A program made the position numbers and the translations under genes. From CAVZGO01 sp963774935 (GTDB lineage Bacteria > Chloroflexota > Anaerolineae > Anaerolineales > UBA4823), in contig CAVZGO010000001.1 of NCBI GenBank assembly GCA_963774935.1, positions 186,001 to 250,000 on the forward strand: a stretch of 64,000 bases of DNA. Direction: 5' to 3'. Each line of letters begins with the position of its first letter. Position 1 is the stretch's first letter. Below, one piece after another: positions 43,287-53,170 of this stretch. The notes beneath the pieces were generated by a model. The model saw only the letters and a list, made by a program, of their open reading frames with translations, was not told the origin of the DNA and ran no database searches.

Positions 43287-44172
43287 TGGAATAATATGTA
43301 ATCAGATGATGCTCAAGCAATTGTTTTGCAGCAATCACGAGTGGGCGAGCCTGATCCACGGTTGGAGCTACCTCCTCCAAGCCAAGCGGGCTGCCGAAGG
43401 AAAGCCTTGGCTTTAAACCCAAGTCTCTACCAAAAGCCATCGCCTCGACCACTTCAAGATATTCTGCCACTTTCTGGCGGTCCCGCCGGGTAGGCTGCCG
43501 GCGCACCAGTGGATTTTGCAAAGCACCTGGTCCTATCACCCCGCTGACAATTGTGGGTACGATTTGCACCCCAGGCACCATCCGTATAAAGAATTCGACG
43601 CTATCGGACCAGCCATCAAATTCGGCTTCAGCCCCGGGCATGAATGAAGGGTCTGGATCGACCACACCGGTGGGGAAGAGCAATAACAAACCACCACTGC
43701 GCAGGTGGCGGACGGAGGCGCGGGCTGCCGCCATGCGTTCAGAGGGATTATTCCCGGCTGAGAAAATCAGGTGCGGGCGCGTCCCAACCAGGTGACGGGT
43801 GAAGGGTACATCACTGATAATCATCTGGATGTCCAGGCGCGGCAGATTGGAGAGGATTACCAGGCCATCAAAAGCCCCTGGATGGTTGGATGCAATGACC
43901 ACTGGACCTTCTCTCGGAATGAAATGTTGACCGTCTGCCAGCGGTTTTTCGACAATTTGATCCAGCAGCCAGGTTGCTGCGAGAGGAAAGCCATCGGCTG
44001 CCACGCGCGCATCTGCTTCAGCCACAAGCCGGGCAAATCGCTTTGTTGGAAAGTAGATCAGCGGAGAAAGCAAGCGCGCCACCCAGCCATCTGGGTCGAG
44101 CTTCATTGCCTTGTAAGCTTCGAACACAATCGACTTACGCAGGTTGGCGATTAATTCTGGAGGCAGGTTCAT
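43282..44172 (-). CDS. PlsC-like lysophospholipid acyltransferase
   Basis: 296 aa. The HX4D catalytic motif is ASNHPGAFDGL, and the glycerol-phosphate site appears as LLLFPTGVVDPD, a variant of the usual FPEGT with Thr replacing Glu. ADGQHFIPREGPVVIASNH and IVPTIVSGVIGPGAL are family-like. No long membrane helix is obvious apart from the hydrophobic N-terminal region (LLSPLIYFPTKRF). Its product and acyl donor are unknown; the altered motif hints at an unusual acceptor. It overlaps the upstream gene by 4 nt, so it is co-translated with it. Confidence 0.82.
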   Translation of the reverse strand: MNLPPELIANLRKSIVFEAYKAMKLDPDGWVARLLSPLIYFPTKRFARLVAEADARVAADGFPLAATWLLDQIVEKPLADGQHFIPREGPVVIASNHPGAFDGLVILSNLPRLDIQMIISDVPFTRHLVGTRPHLIFSAGNNPSERMAAARASVRHLRSGGLLLLFPTGVVDPDPSFMPGAEAEFDGWSDSVEFFIRMVPGVQIVPTIVSGVIGPGALQNPLVRRQPTRRDRQKVAEYLEVVEAMAFGRDLGLKPRLSFGSPLGLEEVAPTVDQARPLVIAAKQLLEHHLITYYSK

Positions 44173-44822
44173 TTACCACCAGCAGTTGTGTACTTCTCCA
44201 TCACATCCTGGCGCGATAAGCCTCCCTGCTGCAGGGCGGTTTCAGGCTTTCGAAGTAATCGCCGGTAAAATTCCAGGCATTCTACCTGCATATCGAACCC
44301 CTGGTAAGGCAATTGCCGTAATACCATCAGGGTGTCGTCTGCTTTCGAATAGAACCCGGCTGCCTCGTAATAAGTGAATAAGGAGTAGACCAGGTCTTCG
44401 GGCAGCGCTTCGATGCCGAGCTTTTGACTTAAGCCATCGATTGGCTCGACCAGGGATTGCTGCTCATCAGCAGTGACGTGGAAAGCCGCCTCCAGGTAGA
44501 AATTTAATGCGCGCCTAAAGCTCTGAATGGCAAGGTCTGGTTGACCCTGAGAAGACCATATCTCACCTTGCTGGTGGTACAGCTCTGCCACCAATAGAAG
44601 CCGCTCTTCGTCCAGGTGCCCTTGAATGGTCAGTGCATCGAGGATTTTCTCATCCTCAAGACGGTGCAGCAGGTCGGCTCTTAAACCCAACAAGGTTTCT
44701 AGTGCTTCGTCTACCGCCAGTTGTGCCTGATCATACTGGGCTGATTTGCGCAATCCCAGGATATGCGCCAGCACCAGCCCCGCATTACGGAACTGGCGCA
44801 TGAGATAATCTTCACGAAACAT
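44169..44822 (-). CDS. Helical repeat protein of unknown function (DUF6483-like)
   Basis: 217 aa, all helical and soluble. Regions such as LVAELYHQQGEIWSSQGQPDLAIQSFRRALNFYLEA are TPR-like. The N-terminus MFREDYLMRQFRNAGLVLAHILGLRK is typical of a family I know as DUF6483. No catalytic motif is seen. Its stop overlaps the acyltransferase start (4 nt). It may be a partner or adaptor of that enzyme, judging only from the overlap. Confidence 0.7.
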   Translation of the reverse strand: MFREDYLMRQFRNAGLVLAHILGLRKSAQYDQAQLAVDEALETLLGLRADLLHRLEDEKILDALTIQGHLDEERLLLVAELYHQQGEIWSSQGQPDLAIQSFRRALNFYLEAAFHVTADEQQSLVEPIDGLSQKLGIEALPEDLVYSLFTYYEAAGFYSKADDTLMVLRQLPYQGFDMQVECLEFYRRLLRKPETALQQGGLSRQDVMEKYTTAGGK

Positions 44823-44843
44823 GGCTTATCGGATCGTATGATC

Positions 44844-45077
44844 TTAATCAGCCCAGCGCACGATCACTTCGGGCTGTGATCCCAGGGCGGCGCGCAGTAA
44901 ACTGAGCAGGTCTGGATCGATGCCCAAGCCATCAAAATACGCCAGCGTCATGCTATCGATGGCATAATCCTGGTCTGTCAGTGATTCCTCCTCAAGCTGG
45001 TTGACCAGGGTTTGTACTTGAGCATCGGTTAACGAACCGATAACCTCATCCGTCTTCGCATTGTATAAAGTTGGCAT
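44844..45077 (-). CDS. Small hypothetical protein
   Basis: 77 aa from the ATG at 45077 (MPTLYNAKTDEVIGSLTDAQVQTLVNQLEEE...). This start is preferred over upstream in-frame codons because AAAGGA lies about 10 nt before it and the longer frame overlaps gpsA. It is acidic, with an apparent alpha/beta layout (a beta strand, then two helices, ending EVIVRWAD). I do not recognise the family. It lies 21 bp upstream of the DUF6483-like gene and 31 bp after gpsA, so it probably belongs to a gpsA-led operon. Confidence 0.7.
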   Translation of the reverse strand: MPTLYNAKTDEVIGSLTDAQVQTLVNQLEEESLTDQDYAIDSMTLAYFDGLGIDPDLLSLLRAALGSQPEVIVRWAD

Positions 45078-45108
45078 TACGGTCGAATCCTTTCTACCTC
45101 TCGAGGTT

Positions 45109-46113
45109 TTAACTGACCAGGCGTGGACCGCGGTCGACAAAATCGCGGATAAATGAGGAAAGAAACTTAGCAACCTCGATACGCCCGTGCATCACATCCC
45201 ATAAACCTTTACCAAGCGGCATGGATGTGTGCAGCTTCTCAGCGTAATAGAGTACTGTACGTAAGGTATTATAACCTTCAGGAACAATCCCCATCTTATC
45301 TGATATTTCTTGCAGGGTCAGCCCATTCGCCAGCATCTCACCCATGCGGCGGTTGTGGCTGTGCTCGCTCAGGGCTGTGGCAAGCAAGTCACCAATCCCG
45401 GATAGGTAAAGGAATGTTTCGAGCTTTCCGCCCATAGCAACACCGAAGCGACTCATCTCTTCCAATGCCAATGTCAGATAGACAGCGCGGAAATTGATGC
45501 TTTTGATATCAGCGCCATCAAACATTCCCAGCCCAATCGCATAGATGTTCTTTAAAATGCCACCCAGCTCAACGCCGATCTCGTCATCTGAAAAACGAGT
45601 GCGGAAATGGTCATTATCCATCATCTTGGAGACCCTGAGCTGGTCAGTAAAATTCTTCCCGGCAAGCACCACGATGGTGGGCATACCGTGAGCGAATTCA
45701 TTGGCAATTGCCGGACCTGATAGCATAATCTTCGGATTGGCAGGGAACAGGTTGTTGATCGTTTCAAAAGCGGTCATGCCAGCCTTGCGGTCGATGCCCT
45801 TCGCCATGTTCACGAATAAGGTGTCAGCCGGCAGCTTTCCCTGAAAGCGACTCAACGTTGAGTGTATATAGATGGATGGGATAGCGATGAAAACCACCGG
45901 GCAAGTCTTGAAGATTTCATCCAGATTCGTCGTGGCGGTCAGGTTGGAGTGCATCGGAATGCCATCCAGATACCGTGAATTGGTGTGCTGTTCGTTGATT
46001 TCCTTCACCACGCTTTCATTGTATTCCCAACCAAGCACACTATAGCCATTCTCGGCGATCAGGTTGCCTACCGCGCTGCCGAGATTCCCCAGCCCGATCA
46101 TTCCTGCATCCAT
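45109..46113 (-). CDS. gpsA: Glycerol-3-phosphate dehydrogenase (NAD(P)+)
   Basis: 334 aa from the ATG at 46113, behind CAGGAGA. It reduces dihydroxyacetone phosphate to sn-glycerol-3-phosphate for phospholipid synthesis. The NAD-binding AGMIGLGNLGSAVGNLIAENGYSVLGWEYN is at the N-terminus. FVNMAKGIDRK, LSGPAIANEFAHGMPT and the catalytic Lys region GGILKNIYAIGLGMFDG follow the GpsA pattern. The C-terminal helical domain is normal. Downstream genes include an acyltransferase that could use related substrates. An inverted repeat (CACTTGA ... TCAAGTG, 46134-46167) lies in its promoter region. Confidence 0.9.
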   Translation of the reverse strand: MDAGMIGLGNLGSAVGNLIAENGYSVLGWEYNESVVKEINEQHTNSRYLDGIPMHSNLTATTNLDEIFKTCPVVFIAIPSIYIHSTLSRFQGKLPADTLFVNMAKGIDRKAGMTAFETINNLFPANPKIMLSGPAIANEFAHGMPTIVVLAGKNFTDQLRVSKMMDNDHFRTRFSDDEIGVELGGILKNIYAIGLGMFDGADIKSINFRAVYLTLALEEMSRFGVAMGGKLETFLYLSGIGDLLATALSEHSHNRRMGEMLANGLTLQEISDKMGIVPEGYNTLRTVLYYAEKLHTSMPLGKGLWDVMHGRIEVAKFLSSFIRDFVDRGPRLVS

Positions 46114-46183
46114 AATCTTATCTCCTGATTTTCCACTTGAAAAAATCAAAATATTTCCAATCAAGTGTACCATAAGGCATTTA

Positions 46184-46212
46184 TTGGATGCTCAAGGTTT
46201 TTCGTTTACAAT
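46184..46212 (+). promoter_or_regulatory. Probable promoter of the 46319 lipoprotein gene
   Basis: TTGGAT (46184-46189), 17-bp spacer, TACAAT (46207-46212). It leaves a leader of about 100 nt before the ATG. Confidence 0.55.
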
Positions 46213-46318
46213 AGAATGCACTGGAAGGTTTTCCAATCGTAATTACGGGAAGGGATTAAAGCCTTCCGCCTCTGATGACATATCGAGTTTCTGTAGAAAT
46301 TACTCCGGAGCCTGCTAG

Positions 46319-48046
46319 ATGAAGCATTATTTTGTTGTGTTATGGGCGATCATCCTTATCCTGCTGTTGGTGGGCTGTCGGAGAGCGCCAACTGCACAGC
46401 CAGCAACTGCAACTCCAGTGCCTCCCACTGCCACCAGTACTCCCGAATGGCTGGCACGCTTGAACAGGCGCCTCACCCGGACCGCTAATGCAGTGGCAAC
46501 ACTCAACGCAAGGGGTGATTCTGCCAGTACTGGCACCCTGGAATCCACTCCCCTACCGCCAGGAACGCTTACCCCCCCATTGCAGTCAATAACGCCATCG
46601 GCATCACTCACCACCAATCCTCAGAACCCTGTGGCACCGCCATTCGCACCAACATCAACTCAGCCGCCGGGTGGTATCCAATTTCCCACTGCGACGATCT
46701 CACAACCGGCTGCAAGCGCCACCCCGCAACCGACGGGCAGCGTCACTCCGACCCAGGGGTTGCCTGCCCCTGCACAAGGATTGACGGGCACCTGGCAGCA
46801 AGACCTGACCAGCAAAACGGCTCAATTCAGGACGGATGGCACGTACCGTCTGGCAGGTTCCTTCCAGGAGCTTAAAACTGATGCGCTAGATGATGGCTCA
46901 TACCAGGTGCAGGGTGACCAGCTTAACCTGATTAGCTCACCCAGCTCGGCATCCTGCCGGAACACCACTGGGACATACCGTTATCAGATTCCTTCCAGCA
47001 CACAGCGCCAGTTCAGCATGGTTCAGGATATCTGCTACGATCGCTGGAGCCTCTTGCCGCAAAAAACCTGGTACTGGCTACCGGTGCCAGTAGACGCTAC
47101 GCCAGCGGTAACAACCGCAATAGAACAGGTGGTTACTTATATCCCACTGCAAGATCCGCTCTCTCGACCGGAAGCACGTATCACCGGCATGGCCTGGTAC
47201 AACCAATACCTTTTCATGCTTCCTTACGATCCAGGTTTTGCGGGTGAAAGCAGCCAGGCACTTTATGTGCTGGATAGGACTGACGTGGCAGGATTCTTAA
47301 ATGGGTACTTCAGCGGTCCGCTCGGTCTCCAGCGAATACCGTTCAATGACAGTGGGTTATCAACCAGCCTGGCAGGTTTTCAGGGCTACCAGGCGATCGC
47401 CATAAAGGGCGAGAAAGTGTACCTGATCGTGCAAGCCGATCCGGGTGGCGGCCCGCGCAGCTACCTGGTATCTGCCAATATCGCGGCTGGACTGGCAAGT
47501 GTGACCGTAGATGCTGCTCGCCTGGTCGAGATTCCAGCTCAAGCCAGCAGCCTCAGCCGTCTATATCGCAGCTTACTGGTGACCTCTGATGCGATTCTCG
47601 CCTTTCCTGATCTGACTGGTTCAACTGTAAATACCTCGCCGACTGCCCAGCGTTATGATTTGAACCTTGCGCCACTCAGCAGCCTGCCGCTGGCAGGGAT
47701 CGATTACATGCTCACCGACGTTGCCGGTCCCGAAGCCAATGGCCAGCTTTGGGCGGTCAATAAGTATGCTCCTGGAGATGCCGGGGCAATTTCTGGTCCT
47801 GATGTATTGGCACAGTTATACGGCCAGGGGGTAACGCACCAGGTGTTTGACCGGGTGGAACGGCTGGTGCCCTTCCAGCTTTCTGCTAACAGCATCACCC
47901 TCGCAGCCAAGGCACCGGTGCAGCTTGAGCTGGCGGCGCGTGGAGGGCGTAACTGGCAAGGCATCGCTTTATTTAGCGACCAGGGATTCCTGATCATCAG
48001 TGATGGAGCACCAGGAGCTTTCCTGGGCTTCGTGGAACGACCTTAA
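46319..48046 (+). CDS. Large lipoprotein with low-complexity linker and beta-rich domain
   Basis: 575 aa. The signal peptide ends in a lipobox (ILILLLVGC). Residues about 22-155 are rich in Thr, Pro, Ala and Ser, a flexible linker typical of Chloroflexota surface proteins. A small lipocalin-like beta domain follows (GTWQQDLTSKTAQFRTDGTYRLAG... DDGSYQVQGDQLNLIS). The remaining 330 residues are a beta-propeller-like region (RITGMAWYNQYLFMLPYD, YQAIAIKGEKVYLIVQAD, WAVNKYAPGDAG). No catalytic motif was seen. It probably binds something at the cell surface. It is a single gene with its own promoter. Confidence 0.75.
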   Translation: MKHYFVVLWAIILILLLVGCRRAPTAQPATATPVPPTATSTPEWLARLNRRLTRTANAVATLNARGDSASTGTLESTPLPPGTLTPPLQSITPSASLTTNPQNPVAPPFAPTSTQPPGGIQFPTATISQPAASATPQPTGSVTPTQGLPAPAQGLTGTWQQDLTSKTAQFRTDGTYRLAGSFQELKTDALDDGSYQVQGDQLNLISSPSSASCRNTTGTYRYQIPSSTQRQFSMVQDICYDRWSLLPQKTWYWLPVPVDATPAVTTAIEQVVTYIPLQDPLSRPEARITGMAWYNQYLFMLPYDPGFAGESSQALYVLDRTDVAGFLNGYFSGPLGLQRIPFNDSGLSTSLAGFQGYQAIAIKGEKVYLIVQADPGGGPRSYLVSANIAAGLASVTVDAARLVEIPAQASSLSRLYRSLLVTSDAILAFPDLTGSTVNTSPTAQRYDLNLAPLSSLPLAGIDYMLTDVAGPEANGQLWAVNKYAPGDAGAISGPDVLAQLYGQGVTHQVFDRVERLVPFQLSANSITLAAKAPVQLELAARGGRNWQGIALFSDQGFLIISDGAPGAFLGFVERP

Positions 48047-48136
48047 TCACCCACTGTGACATTATTGAGCTTAATGCGTTACATGCTTATGAGGGAACGT
48101 GCAAATTTAACGCATGTAAAAAATCCGTTAACTGGC

Positions 48137-48164
48137 TTGTCAAGCTTTACTCGCTGTGTATAAT
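48137..48164 (+). promoter_or_regulatory. Probable promoter of the subtilase gene
   Basis: TTGTCA (48137-48142), 16-bp spacer, TATAAT (48159-48164). The 366-bp gap between 48047 and 48412 holds this promoter and the hairpin at 48199, and otherwise nothing I can identify. Confidence 0.6.
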
Positions 48165-48198
48165 AATGAACATCATCAGGTTTTAATCTTTCGGAGAA

Positions 48199-48227
48199 AA
48201 CAGGTGTTTCTTCTGAATACACCTGTT
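48199..48227 (+). promoter_or_regulatory. Leader hairpin upstream of the subtilase gene
   Basis: AACAGGTGT / ACACCTGTT, a 9-bp perfect stem with an 11-nt loop, starts about 30 nt into the predicted leader. No T-tract follows, so it is more likely an RNA structure or an operator palindrome than a terminator. Confidence 0.45.
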
Positions 48228-48412
48228 GTTCGAATTTCTGACTGATTTACCTGCCAGGTTATTATTCCTGGTGATGTGAATTAATATAATCAAGTGGGAT
48301 AATGATCAACCGATGAAGGAGGTGTGCATCAAAAATCAAATGGTATCCAATTTTACTATGTCCCTTGCTAAGGTAATTTCAAAATCACCTATATCACTGG
48401 AGGAATAAAAGA

Positions 48413-51400
48413 ATGAAGCGAATTGCTATAGCGGTAAACATCCTGGTTGTTCTGGCTATGGTGTTTGCGGCAGTTACCACAACTGCAGCCCAAACACCAG
48501 CCGGTCGCAACCCAGCCCCTGCTTTGAATGCTTACAAGGCAGAGGAAGTGCTCCAGGCGGATGGGGCTGGCCTGAGGCTGAACCCACAGTTAACTGGCAT
48601 AACCGGAACGGTTGAAGTGACTGTGCGCTTGAGCGCAGCAACTGCTGCTGACCTGATCATCGATGCTCAGGATACTGCAGTACCCCTGCGCACTCAGCGC
48701 GCCCAACTGACCACCGTAAAGCTTCAGCAAAACAAGTTCCTCGCTGAAGCCGCCAAGATCGATCCTTCATTGAAGGTGCTTGGCAACACGACCCGGGCGA
48801 TGAACGCAGTGATGCTCAAGTTCGACGGCGCCAAGCTGGCTGAGCTGGCTCAGGTTAATGGCGTCGTCAAAATCAACCCTGTGGTCAACTACGAGCTGGA
48901 TATGTGGGAAGTCGTGCCTTACATCGGCGCTAAGGCCGTCCAGGATTCCGGTTTCACCGGTAAGGGCGTGCGCGTGGCGATCATCGACACCGGCATCGAC
49001 TATTTCCACTACGACCTGTACGGCTCGGGCGACCCGGCTGATTTTGCCAGCAACGACCCGACAATTATCGAACCGGGAACCTTCCCAACCGCCAAGGTGA
49101 TCGGTGGTATGGACTTCGTGGGTGGTCAGTGGCCGAACGGCGACCTGGCTCCCGATCCCGATCCATTGGACAAAGGCACCGGCTACCCGCACGGCACGCA
49201 TGTGGCTTCCACAACGGGTGGGCGCGTGGGCGTTGCCCCGGATGTTCTCTTCTATGCCCTGAAGGTCTGCTCGTCCGTTTCTTCGAGCTGCTCGGGCGTG
49301 GCGATGATGCAGGCTCTCGATTGGGCGTCTGATCCGAATGGCGATGGCAAGCTGAATGACCGCGTGGATATTGCCAACCTGTCGATTGGCTCACTGTACG
49401 GACAGGCTTACGAAGACGATACCTCCTATCTCGCCAATCAGCTTTCCCTGCTCGGTACGCTGGTGGTAGCTTCGGCTGGCAATAATGGCGACCACCCCTA
49501 CGTCACCGGCACGATTGGTGCTGCCCTGGGTGTGCTCTCAACGGCAGCCACCAATAATCCCGCCGAAGCAGCTCAGAACCTGACCGTTTGAGCCTGCGAG
49601 CATCGCCGGCTGACTTCGGCGCGATCTGGCAGCCCTGGTCAGCGGAACTGACCAGTGTGCTCGAGGCGCCAATGGTTTACGGCGGTTCACTGGGCAACTC
49701 GCTCGGCTGCACGCCGTTTGCCGCCGGTTCCTTGACCGGCAAGATCGCTCTGGTGGATCGCGGCACCTGCGCTATCTCACTCAAAGTGCAGAACATGGAG
49801 GCTGGCGGTGCAATCGCTGGCCGTCATCGGCCTGGTGGCTCCGGGCGATCCGACCACATTCTCCTTTGGCGGCGGCGCCTATCCGCTGATCCCAGCATAC
49901 AACATCTCGCAGGCAGACGCGAAAGTAATCAAGACTGCCCTGGCTGCTGGCGCAGTAACGGCGAAGCTTGACCCAGAGAACGTTTACAATCTGGCAGGTG
50001 TGGTCACCGGGTACTCCTCGCGCGGCCCATCTTACTGGACGAGCTACCTCAAACCCGACATCACCGCTCCTGGCAACAGCTATTCAGCCGTTGCGGGTTC
50101 GGGTGACCAATTTGAGTTCGCTACCGGCACTTCCTTTGCATCTCCGACCGTAGCCGGTGTAGCTGCCTTGATGAAGCAGAAGTTCCCCACCATGCGCGGC
50201 AATGAGATCAAAGCGCTGCTGGTTGGCTCGGCTGATACCAGCACCACTCTGTTCTCCAAGGCGCTCGCGCCTGTTTCCCGCATTGGCGGTGGTGAAGTAC
50301 AGGCTGATGCTGCTGCTTCAGCGAAAGCATATGCATACGCCCGCAAGCTGAGATTGGGACAGTGGTAAGTGGTGGGTGGATATTACCTCCTACCAGCCGT
50401 CGGTGTCATTCTTCTTCAATGACATCACCGCAGCAACCACTACAATGTCCAAGAACGTCATCGTGCGCAACACCAGCAACACTGAACTGGTCTTTGACGT
50501 TGACGCCGACTTTCCGCTATGAGGATGATGAGCTCAATGGGGCTGTCACTGTAACCGCAGATAGTCAAAATCGCCGGACGGAAAGCTGCACGTTCCCGCC
50601 ACGGGATCAAAGCAAGCGGCTTTCCGTGTTGACCTGACCATCGATGGCGCCAAGCTGCGCGAGTGGGGCTGGAACACCGGCTCCCAGGGTGCTATTGGCG
50701 ATGTCTTCACCATCTACGAATACGATGGTTACATTGAATTGGTGGACGAAGCGAATGCTGCAACGGTCACTGTGCCGTGGCACATCGTACCCCGCCAGGC
50801 GAACGACATCAGCGCTTCGGCGACTGAAGTTGCCCTGGATGAGGGGTTGGCGGCAGTCGACCTGACCAACGCTGGTGTTGGACAGGGCTACATCGACAGC
50901 TTCTCACTGCTGGGCGAGAGCCCGGATGACTATGACGCACCTGCAATGGGCGGCAATGAAGTCTTCATTGACCTGCGCTACTTCGGTGTGGCTACCTATG
51001 CTGTTCCGGCAGGGTACTGCGGCGCCAGTGAAGGCTTTGTCCTGGCGTTCGCGGTCAACCTGTGGGACCGCGTTACGCATGCTAACGTCCCGGCGGCGAT
51101 GGAAGTTTACATTGACAAGAATAACGATGGTGTGGATGACTACGTGATCCTGAACTGGGATGCAGCGTATCCAAACCTCACCGATGGTCGCAACCGGGTG
51201 TATGTCTTCAACCTGGCGACGGGTTCGGGCAACTCCTTCTTCTACACCAACCACGGCTCGAATAGCGCTAACATGGTGCTGTATGCCTGCAACACCCAGC
51301 TTGGCATGACCATGGCGGACGTTGGCAAGCCCATGGGCGTGAGTGTCTGGGCCTGGGACAACTACTTCACGGGCAACTACACTGATGCCATCACCGGCCT

Positions 51401-51602
51401 GACCCTGGTTCCGGGCGGCGAGCGCTACTACGCTTACGGCAACGCTGTGGCACCTGGAACGACCGAATCGTGGACGGTAATGGACACCGGCGCCACCGGG
51501 CTTGACCTGGGCGCGCTGCTCTTCCTGGATGGCGACATGGGCGATGTACGCGCTGGCGCTCCATTCATGAACGAAGCTCTGGCGATCAAGGTTCTTCCGT
51601 AA
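48413..51602 (+). pseudogene. Secreted subtilisin-like serine protease (S8), multiply frameshifted
   Basis: About 1,060 codons. A signal peptide (LVVLAMVFAAVTTTAA) and an inhibitor-like propeptide precede the catalytic domain. Asp is in VRVAIIDTGID (about 192), His in YPHGTHVAS (about 260) and Ser in GTSFASPTVAG (50120-50155). A protease-associated domain is inserted between His and Ser (SLGCTPFAAGSL... ISLKVQNMEAGG). Frames break near 49588, 49819, 50365, 50514 and at least once in 50550-50610. Corrected, the protein continues through a fibronectin-like region to ALAIKVLP at 51602. Five or more breaks in one gene suggest true decay, or a poorly assembled stretch. As written it makes only the 392-aa N-terminal part. 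Confidence 0.85.
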
Positions 51603-51633
51603 CCTGATCCGCTTCCCTATCCGTTAGCTATCG

Positions 51634-51670
51634 TGGAGTTTTACGAGCAAGATTTGCTCGTAAAACTCCA
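51634..51670 (+). terminator. Hairpin terminator after the subtilase gene
   Basis: A 17-bp perfect stem, TGGAGTTTTACGAGCAA / TTGCTCGTAAAACTCCA, has a 3-nt loop. The flanks are only weakly T-rich. Confidence 0.8.
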
Positions 51671-51701
51671 CATCTCATTTCTAGACCTGTCAGGGAGTTT
51701 T

Positions 51702-52422
51702 ATGCTAATTCGAAATGCGCGTTATTCTCTAATGGCGATGCTGGTCCTGGCGATCATGACCCTTAGCAGTCTCAACCCTGCCCTGGCGCTGGCAGACGCT
51801 CAGGGTGCTGAGCCACTCGCACCGCAGGAGGGAGAAACCCCAAGAATCTACCTGCCCCTGGTGCGCCGCTCCGGGTATTGGCCAATCCCTGCTGAAGGCC
51901 AGGAAATTGCGAACGCAGATTTCGAGGCAGGCACGACGGGCTGGGAATTCTTTGTCGATGTCGGCAATCCTATCCTGAGCACTGCTCAGGCACATTCCCC
52001 CCAACATTCAGCGGAATTGGGGCAGTCGTTTAATCTTACTGATCCGCAGGCTTACACTTCGCAGAGCCTATGTCCAGCAGTGGATCTGGGTCCCAGCCGG
52101 GCGCACATACCTCCATTACTGGGAGCTGGTGACAACCGATGAAGACCCTCTGGACCCACCCCCGAACCCACCAGTTTGTTCCACTTTCCTTGGCGATCAT
52201 GTTAAAATTCGTGTGTTGAACTTTGGCGTCACGGTGAAGGATACTTCTCTCTGCGCCCATAAGGACGGGGAGAATATTGTCCCGGGCGTATGGACCGAAG
52301 GCAGTGTAGACCTGAGCACCTGGGCTGATCATTGGGTACAATTACGCATAGAATATACGAGCGATGCAACCATGCCCTCGGATTACTATCTGGATGACCT
52401 GTCACTCACTGCTGCACCATGA
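51702..52422 (+). CDS. Secreted protein of unknown function, frameshifted
   Basis: About 240 codons from the ATG at 51702 (CAGGGAG upstream). A signal peptide (LMAMLVLAIMTLSSLNPALALA) is followed by the Pro-rich IYLPLVRR segment common in Anaerolineae secreted proteins. A jelly-roll-like domain (IANADFEAGTTGWEFF ... WADHWVQLRIEYTSDATMPSDYYLDDLSL) resembles carbohydrate-binding-module-type folds. The frame is lost near 52053. Dropping one C in CAGAGCCTATGTC gives QSYVQQWIWVPAGRTYLHYWEL and joins the two halves. A role as a surface or matrix protein is a guess. Confidence 0.65.
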
Positions 52423-52434
52423 AAATATCTCAAG

Positions 52435-53164
52435 ATGCGCTATTATAGATTTATCCTGATCCTCCTATTGATTGGGATTTTTGGCAGTGCATGTTCCGCG
52501 GCTGGGAAGCTGCCGGCGGTGCGTAATTACAACCCGCCCGATTATGAAAGTTGAAGGAATCTCTCCGCAAACAGCCGGCTGCGAAGCCAACGAATACTCG
52601 CAGATAATCTGCGCGCCAGAGAGCCCGCTCGGACAACTCGGCTGCAGCGAGCTTGCCATCGCGGGCGATTACCTGGGTGGTTTAGAGCCTGATCTGCCGT
52701 TGGGATTATGTCTGGTCGTGCAACCCCCCGGAAACACCTTACCATCGGGTGAGTATATCTATCGCGATGGCTGCATGCTGCCGCGTTACATTCGATACGT
52801 CATTCAGCAGGATGGTCAGCTGCAGGTGATTCACTCGCTGGATGAGCTGCAAGCGACTTTCGCACCCATCACATCTGAAAATGAGGCGCTCAGCTATGCC
52901 CTGGCTGCAACCGGTCTGTCTGCTTATTATGGCCAGATAGCAACGAAAGGCTGGCGTTATTTTGTTAACCAGATCGAAGATACCCATGTGGTTTCGACAG
53001 ACAAGGGATACCTTGTTTACCTCTACGATTATCAGCTGTGCGGCTGTGGTCCGCATACGACGGAATACGTTGAAGTGCTGGTGACCAGCAACGGAGATCT
53101 CGAAGAAACCGGTCGCGTGCCAGCCTTTGAGGATCCGGAACAAGACGGGTTGTGCGTCGATTAA
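52435..53164 (+). CDS. Lipoprotein of unknown function, frameshifted
   Basis: About 242 codons. The ATG at 52435 opens a lipoprotein signal (ILILLLIGIFGSACS). The frame ends at an early stop near 52556, but the next frame (EGISPQTAGCEANEYSQIICAPESPLGQLGC) continues without a break to 53164. Removing one T near 52554 (AAAGTTGAAGG) gives PDYESEGISPQ. The mature region has eight or more cysteines (CEANE, IICAP, LGCSE, LCLV, GCML, LCGCG), suggesting disulfides outside the cell. I do not recognise the family. The next gene starts 6 bp after its stop. Confidence 0.6.
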
Positions 53165-53170
53165 TGTCCC

